In this document: one piece after another, positions 57,510 to 64,000 of the stretch | How the letters are laid out: each line of letters starts with the position of its first letter | How positions within the stretch are numbered: the first letter of the stretch is position 1 | Origin: Diphasiastrum complanatum | Taxonomy: Eukaryota > Streptophyta > Lycopodiopsida > Lycopodiales > Lycopodiaceae | NCBI GenBank assembly: GCA_029204225.1 | Contig: CM055092.1 | Span: 38,759,800 to 38,823,799 of the forward strand | Direction of reading: 5' to 3' | Length of the DNA stretch: 64,000 nt | Made by a program: the position numbers and the translations under genes | The notes under the pieces: model-generated | What the model was told of the DNA's origin: nothing | Seen by the model: the letters and a program-made list of their open reading frames with translations, nothing else | Database searches by the model: none

Positions 57510-58551
57510 GATGATTCAAATTCTGACTCAAGTACCAGTTCTTCAAGCTCAGACTCTGAAAGCAATGATTCATTAGAATCAGAAGCTGATAAAGGAGATA
57601 AAAGAAATAAACAATGATCCAAACGAAAGGATGACATGAAAACCATCGAGGATAAGTTGTCAACTTCTAAAGTCGAAAAGCTTTGGAAGAGTAATATGGC
57701 TGATCTTAATAAAAAGTTTAATAATTTGAAAGTGCAAGAGGTACTTTATTTTTTCAGAATTATGCGACTACTAATTATGTTCAGGGTACTGTAGCATCAG
57801 CCCAGTAGGATGGACCATAGTTCGCACCAAGAAGACACAATCCTCCTGAATTTGTTGGACCAACGATGAAGTGACAAACCGCGACTAAACCAGTGTGGGG
57901 CAACTGTTACAACTGTGGAGAGCCAGGACATTTTTCACCTGATTGTCCTCAACCACGAAAGCCGATTGGTTATGTACCATTATGATCGAACTGTAGGGAT
58001 CTTGGCCACAAGTATCATGACTGCCCTCAGTCGCAGAAGCCGCAACCTAAATATCAGTATGTAGCAACACCAGCTGCTGCAGACTCGAAAGAAAAAGCTT
58101 CGACTGATGCTGTTGTGCAGAGGATTGATATAATTGAAGGAAAATTGGCAAAGCCAGAAGACCAGTCCTGGCCAAGTGACATAGAGAACATATTCAAAGT
58201 CACAACAAGAAGCAAAGGATCCTCGAAACCTGAACAGAAATCTTCAACGAAGTGCAAAAACTATTCGAAGAAGAAATCTTCGAGCAATTCAATGAATAAA
58301 TCTACAACTAAAGCCCTGACTATGACTGCAATGCTACAAAATTATTTGCAGAAGACATCTCAGCGGAAGTGAAAGAAATTATCAACACTGAACTTCAGTC
58401 AGTTGATGTAGAGAAGGTGGTCACATTCGAGGAAGGGGACGATGAACTACCAAAGACTAAATTGTCTAGTGCTGTTATTGACAAGCCAATCTCGAAATCA
58501 ACGGAGAAGGACTATGACAAAGATGATTCTTCTTCATCCTCCTCCTATTGA
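57510..58551 (+). pseudogene. Ty3/gypsy gag C-terminal part, copy 4
   Basis: Inverted match to about 10,400-9,440. A Ser/Asp-rich stretch, knuckle CYNCGEPGHFSPDC (about 57,910-57,955), a stop, then VQRIDIIEGKLAKPEDQ and a Ser/Lys-rich tail to EEGDDELPKTKL (58,430). Abuts the copia gag tail at about 58,560. Confidence 0.72.
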
Positions 58552-58689
58552 TGTGCAATTTTGCTTTGCTTGTTCTCTTGTGCCTTCTTCTTCTTGAGAC
58601 ATTATGATGCAAAATGCCATTTCTTGCCATAGGAAAAGCAATTGAACTTTAATTTGTCTTTCTTGCCCTTTGAGCTTGATGTTTCATCC

Positions 58690-59998
58690 TCTTGTTTGGC
58701 CTTCTTTGGATGTTTCCTCTTGCCATTGGTCTTATTTTTTCCTTGAATGAGAAATTGGCTTTCTCATCACCATCCCGCAAAAGACGATGAGTTCAATCTT
58801 GCTTTGGCGTGGAGCATCCTACACTCTTCAGCCACTAATACACTATGAAGTTTTTCTGTACTTGGCAAGATATCATGGATATATCATGGATTGCAAAACT
58901 TTGGACCAAATTTGTGAAATCATCCCCTAGACCATAGGGTTATTTGAAAAAGCTCTCCATCATGAATCTTCTCTCCAATGGAAGCTAACTCCCTATTAAG
59001 AGACTTGATTCTAAGAACATAGTCTTGTGCACTCTCCTCACTTCTTCTCATGCTTTGCAAGATTTGGTTTCTAAGCATGAGGACTCTATAAATGTTGCTT
59101 GATTCATAGATTGATTTCAAAGAATCCCAAGCCCTTTATCACTAGATGATACTTATCTCAAAAGATCATTACTTACATTCATCTTCATACTATGAAGATC
59201 TTTTCTTGTATCTAACTAACTCTTGTGCACCAAGAGGTTCATCTTCACTCGAATCAAGAATTCATAAAGGTATTGGAGCACCATTAGTGACTCCATCCTA
59301 ATCTTTCAAATGGAAAAATTTCTAGAGTTCAATCTCTCACTAGCTTCTCAAAGATAAGCTCCAATAGATACCATCTTACTAGTGATTTCTACAAATAAGA
59401 AATTGATTTGATTGATTCTAGAAACTCCCAAAGGTATCTCTTGTAGTTATTCACTCAAATTAGATTTCTAGCACTCTCTCACAAAGTTGAAATGAATAGA
59501 TGAGTTGCAATCTACGTACAATCAAATCAAGCCAATCTTGGCTACTTTTGAACAAAAAAATGACTCAATCTCCTTCACACTACTTGATGTACTTTCAAGA
59601 CCTGTAAATAACTTGATGTACTTTCAAGACCTGTAAATAACTTTTAAAGGACTTGATTTCATCCCTGATTAATTAAATCTCATGAACCAAAGTCAAATCT
59701 AATTAATGGCACTCAATCTTGGTAGTTTTTGCTAGGATTAGCACCAAAAATCTCATCAAGAACTCACAAAATGGATTATTATTGATCAACGGAATATTGT
59801 GCATTCAATGTAGGTTCAGAGGTGCCCACACATGTGGATAGTACATATTTGGATCCATACCAAATTTTTTCTCAAATCCCCCCACCAAAATTTAGATTCT
59901 AGCTCGCTATCTCAATACTAGTTTTTAGCACCACAACTTGCTAAAAATGGGTTTATCTTTATCAATGATTTAAGCCCTTGTACTTGGCTTTGATACCA
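58690..59998 (-). mobile_element. Copia gag, leader and PBS, copy 4
   Basis: Inverted match to 7,953-9,240. Gag 59,136-58,690 with the same frameshift as copies 1 and 2. Leader has a private 35-bp tandem duplication (about 59,584-59,640). PBS TGGTATCAAAGCC at 59,998-59,986; an LTR end of about 70 bp follows to 60,070. Confidence 0.78.
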
Positions 59999-60069
59999 TG
60001 TAAAAGTATTGTACTTTAGGACCATAAATGGATATTAGAAACATCCACAAGGTTGGTTGGATGCTTGCT

Positions 60070-60200
60070 TAACAATCTATCGGCCATTTGAAGAATGAAT
60101 GCCATAAATTCTTGGCGAAGTTGGGCAATGAAAAACCAAAGCAAGCTAGCTATTTTGTTGACGAAGGTGAAGTCGAAGACCTGGAATTTCGAAAAAGTAA
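60070..60200 (+). pseudogene. Copia protease-upstream fragment
   Basis: Reads HKFLAKLGNEKPKQASYFVDEGEVED, the segment just before the protease; the counterpart of 7,863-7,740 on the opposite strand. Joined near 60,185 to other copia sequence. Confidence 0.5.
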
Positions 60201-60221
60201 GCTTGCAGAAGAGCTTTTGAA

Positions 60222-61075
60222 TTTCCAAGGCCGAGGAGATTCCATGCATTTATTGTGATGATCAAGAATCACAACAACTTGCAACCAATCCTATCTTCCA
60301 TGCTCGAACTAAGCATATCGAGATTGCACACCATATTGTAAGGGAAAAGGTGCAAGCTAAGGAGATCAAGCTTCTTCATGTATCATCATTCGAATGTGTT
60401 GCTGATATTTTGATTGAACCATTGCCAAAGGACTCATTTATGAAGTTGAGATATGCACTTGGTGTTGTACATAGATTTATTCTAGATTTGCCAAACTAGA
60501 TTATGAGGAGGAATGTCGAAATTGTCAAATTCTAGCTTTTGATCTATGATTATTTGTACATAACTTGATACCACACGTGTGGAGCCTGTTCCCACCTGTG
60601 GATGATAGTATTAAATGCATTTATTTTTAGTTAGATAGAAAAAGTCTTGACTAATACTAGTGAAATGCTAGTCAAGTAGGATATTGCCATTTGGCACAAT
60701 TTTACTAATTGATCAAGCATTCTCATGTGAATAGTGGCTGGTTCCCATGTGTGAGAGGTTGTTCCCATGTGTGTACATATCTGGAAAATATCAATATCTT
60801 ATCATGGGAGTTTATTTTGTAAGTTCCTATAAGTTACAAAAATTTCTTCAAATCAAGGAAAATCATGGTGGGGCAATGGCATCAAGTTAGGAATCAAAGA
60901 GGTGAGTGCTTATCTAGTAGTGATTGGTGGATCTGAAGTGATGTGGCATTTCCCACAACATGCTAAATCAACATATCAAGTTCAAATGTACTTGATCTAT
61001 ATAGAGATCATTATTGTGAATATTAAATTTGATGAGGAGATCTTGATTTTGTGACAAATCCATGTTATTTAAGTT
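60222..61075 (+). mobile_element. Copia RNase H end and truncated family-A LTR, copy 6
   Basis: RNase H: IYCDDQESQQLATNP, ARTKHIEIAHHIVRE, KEIKLLHVSSFECVADI and PLPKDSFMKLRYALGVV (to about 60,475), the best preserved tail of the family. LTR begins TGTCGAAATT at 60,514 and is cut at about 61,075. Confidence 0.82.
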
Positions 61076-64000
61076 GAAATTCTGTTAGGATCTAGTGCAA
61101 TATGCAGCTCACATCACACAATCAGCATATGGTAAAAACAAAAGTTAATAGATTACAAAGAAAAACTGCACAGAGTATTCACAAACTGCAACGAAAAGGC
61201 AAGTGTCCTAAAATTGGCCTACCACCTGTCAAACTAAGGTCGGGCCCAATATGGCCAAATTCGACCGACAAACTTGGGACATGCCCCCAAGTATAGGAAG
61301 TACTGTAAATAACTCTGTACAAGCTAATTCTTCCTATGTGTGGCTACCCGGCTAACCCAAGTAGCCGTCGAAGGGATTAGTGCCCGATCAATATATCCTA
61401 ATGAATTATGTCCCAATCACATGAGCGACATGGCTCAAACTGAGGAAATCTCACTGCCACCATGAGACTTACATCCTCCATCTAGGTAGGCTGACATCCT
61501 ATTAGAAACTTACAAGCACAGACCTGTAAAGCAACAATAAATGAGCAACTGAGACTCAACCTGAGGAAATCTTAGTGCCACCATAAGATTGCACCCTCAC
61601 CAGATAGACAGCTAGTAAACAATGACAAGTCAATGAGCATAAAATGACTACTTTGTTCCTGACGTAGCAAATTCACAACCACATACGACCCCAACTCAGA
61701 TCTAGACTGCCATGACAAGGCAACATGCAAGCCCACACACACTCATGCAAACCAACACGAATGATAAAGCGTCAAATACATGACCAAGGCCTGCCCATAA
61801 GTTGTATCTTGTCGTACCAACACCTGTGCCACCTGTAGATCCACTGCTACATCACTGGTCACCAAATCAGGTCCTCAACCATGGCCTGCACCTGTACCAA
61901 GATGCTCTCACGTCCAAGCATATCCAACTATCCAATAAGTCCTGAAAGCTAATCCCCATCCATTCCCCATGCTCCAAGCACAAGAGTCTACCAAGGACTC
62001 AATGAATGGATGTACGCAAAATTCACCATAGGCTATACCTGAGTTGCTCGCCCATCTCCCATAGATACTGATGTTGATCTGCCTCTCCTACATCCCATGT
62101 AGGCTCAACTTCCCATGCTTGATGTTGCTAACTCTGATTTGACGAGTGTATAGGCCTCCCACCAAGGAGCCTATCTCACCAACACATCCATTATAGCACC
62201 CAAGCCAAAGCGAATGCAAACTAGATCCACTATCGTGATGAATAACTCACCCATGATCCATAGCATGTCAGGTAGGATAGCTCCAGAATCCTGTACCCTG
62301 TACCATCTGATCACCAAGTATCCATTAACCATTGATGGCTCTCCAAGAATCTGTCCACCTGTAGTGCAACTAGACTCCAACTAGATCTAACCAAAAACTG
62401 CATCCTGCTTACCAAATAATGATGGATAAAGACAACATGTAATGCCAACCTGGAGATTACTATGTATATAACCATGCAGCTGACCTGATCACTCGCCAAA
62501 GTATCAGCTGTTATTCTTTGAGCAACCATCTCCATCCATGTCGGCTCACAACCATGGGCATGTTGGATCCACATGACCCCGTAATGCTCTCCATGCCCTC
62601 AGGATATGTACCACCACAGGTACACTCCATGCCACCTAACTCCAAGTAGGCTTGACCCATTCCTAGGTCACCACATGATGCTCCAGCTGAAGATCATCAT
62701 TCATACATCAAATGACATATCATACCTGAGCAACTGTAGCATATCTCTGAGTGCCACCCCAATGGACTCGTCATCCACATACTATGCTCACCTGATGTCT
62801 CTGATTCTGGTCACCATCCTGGTAGACAATCCAAACTCCAAAGCATCACCTGCTCCACAAGGCTCCTAGCATCTGCTCGCTCTCCCTGGCTATGTGCCAC
62901 CCGACACCATGCCAACGCAAGCATATCCCTGAGTCGCCGCACACGGGATCAGGTTTATGGTTTTGAGTGACTCCCTCTAGGCTTATCCCTGATCTCACCA
63001 CCTGAGAATCTACACCATAGAAATTCCAACAACTGTGCCAAGCCTAGACTCCTGCAAATACAGCCAAATGCATGAAAGCTTTAAGTAGCTTATCCACGCC
63101 CGTGATGGTAGATGCCTCCCCATCGATGCCAATGTCCAAAACTGGCCCCTTGCTGTAATGTCATCTTGTACTCCCAAATGAACACACCATGAAGTCCTCG
63201 CCATCAGTGTCCCCTGTAGTAGATTGCTAGCAAAACACTCACCATAGTATTTTCCCTTCGATCACACTCTATGCGATCTCCATCAGCTCTCCAGCCTAGA
63301 GCTTGCTCTCAAAGCTTCCCGCTTTGCCCATTTGCATTTGCAGCTTCCTGATTCTATCATGAATCCCACTTCTAAGTCCTGTCCATGCCAATGACTCAAG
63401 TCCAATATGAAATAACTGCCCCCTGATGATCATCCCATGTCTTTTTTGCAGTGCTTTCCCTACCAGGTATCCCAATGCCATCCCTGATCACAAAGATCTG
63501 AGCATCTACCCTGTAGTGCCCACCTGTATTCCCCCAAGCTAGCTCCTAGCTGCTCCTGTGAATGGTTGCAAACCACTCCCTGAGAATACACTGAGATGTG
63601 AACTCCAAAGCCACCATCAAGTCCTTCACATGACTGTGCATGCCAGTATCCCTCCAAGTGAATCTGTGAGATCTTCCATGGCCCAAACCAAATGATCTTC
63701 ACCTTGCCATCACTGGAATCTGCAACTTTGATGCAATATTGATATGGCAAATTGACTTGACTTATCCAAACTGGCAATTGAAGTGTATCTCCGAGATGAC
63801 AAACCTAATACACTACTCCACAGCTACAATGACTTGATCAAAATTGACTTACTGACTACAAAACCGCAAAATCATCACACTCACCACTCGCCAAGAGCAT
63901 CCAAAGTGTGATTATCAACGCGTTCTTCATCCTCTGCATGTCCCACACATAGTTCATCCAATGCAAGTCCGCTATCTTGCCCAATGGCTTCCAATTGGCA
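61076..64000. other. Unassigned GC-richer region
   Basis: Base composition changes abruptly: fewer A/T runs and many CCATG, CACCTG and CTCC words. No similarity to the rest of the window, no ORF longer than about 105 codons and no protein motif recognised on either strand. An imperfect direct repeat (TGAGGAAATCTCACTGCCAC, 61,440; TGAGGAAATCTTAGTGCCAC, 61,562) lies near its start. Could be the interior of another large element or old host sequence continuing past the window. Confidence 0.5.

Noticed and set aside
62171-63777. Several minus-strand ORFs of 60-105 codons
   Set aside because: Not recognisable, not connected by plausible splice sites and typical of chance in GC-richer DNA.

Overview
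The window looks like gene-poor, retrotransposon-rich plant nuclear DNA: AT-rich, packed with degenerate Ty1/copia and Ty3/gypsy pieces, a Helitron remnant, long (GT)n(GA)n tracts and spliced pseudogenes. The only host-type gene family recognised is a microbial-type terpene synthase-like gene (MTPSL). Such genes are known from non-seed land plants (ferns, lycophytes, mosses, liverworts) and not from seed plants, so a fern or other non-seed plant is my best inference. I cannot name the species.

Layout. (1) 1-16.5 kb is the left arm of a large, heavily edited inverted duplication: Helitron N-terminal remnant (1-1.4 kb, minus), an inserted composite repeat with a copia LTR (1.6-5.1 kb), MTPSL copy 1 (5.2-6.9 kb, plus), a copia leader/gag head-to-head with a gypsy gag, PBS and LTR (7.9-12.1 kb), a copia protease-integrase fragment (12.4-14.2 kb, minus), and a spliced transposase-like gene of what I take to be the DUF7869 family (14.6-18.0 kb, minus). 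(2) 18.1-25.8 kb holds direct copies of two left-arm blocks. (3) 26-35.2 kb: a further copia gag/LTR, another copy of the LTR/microsatellite block, and a chimeric copia element with a decayed but nearly complete pol. (4) 36.3-38.8 kb (minus): the most unusual content, an intron-containing pseudogene with a ParB-like domain followed by a DNA methylase N-4/N-6-type domain. (5) 39.2-45.8 kb: the right arm, in inverted order: truncated DUF7869-type gene, gypsy LTR piece and gag, copia gag, MTPSL copy 2 (minus), Helitron remnant (plus). (6) 47.1-52.2 kb (minus): a copia element with both LTRs, PBS, polypurine tract and a good gag-protease, but with integrase catalytic segments deleted and no reverse transcriptase. 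(7) 52.2-57.5 kb: an inverted then a direct copy of the 27.6-31 kb block, meeting near 54,769. (8) 57.5-61 kb: an inverted copy of the copia/gypsy gag composite plus an RNase H tail and LTR. (9) 61.1-64 kb: GC-richer sequence I could not assign.

No clearly intact host gene is present. Both MTPSL copies are broken by different lesions, so each shows what the other lost. The mobile-element genes do not form a working pathway; their value is as a record of nested insertion, inverted duplication and deletion, and as remnants of two poorly known eukaryotic mobile-gene families (DUF7869-type and ParB-methyltransferase). All coordinates and domain calls come from reading the sequence by eye; no alignment or database search was run.
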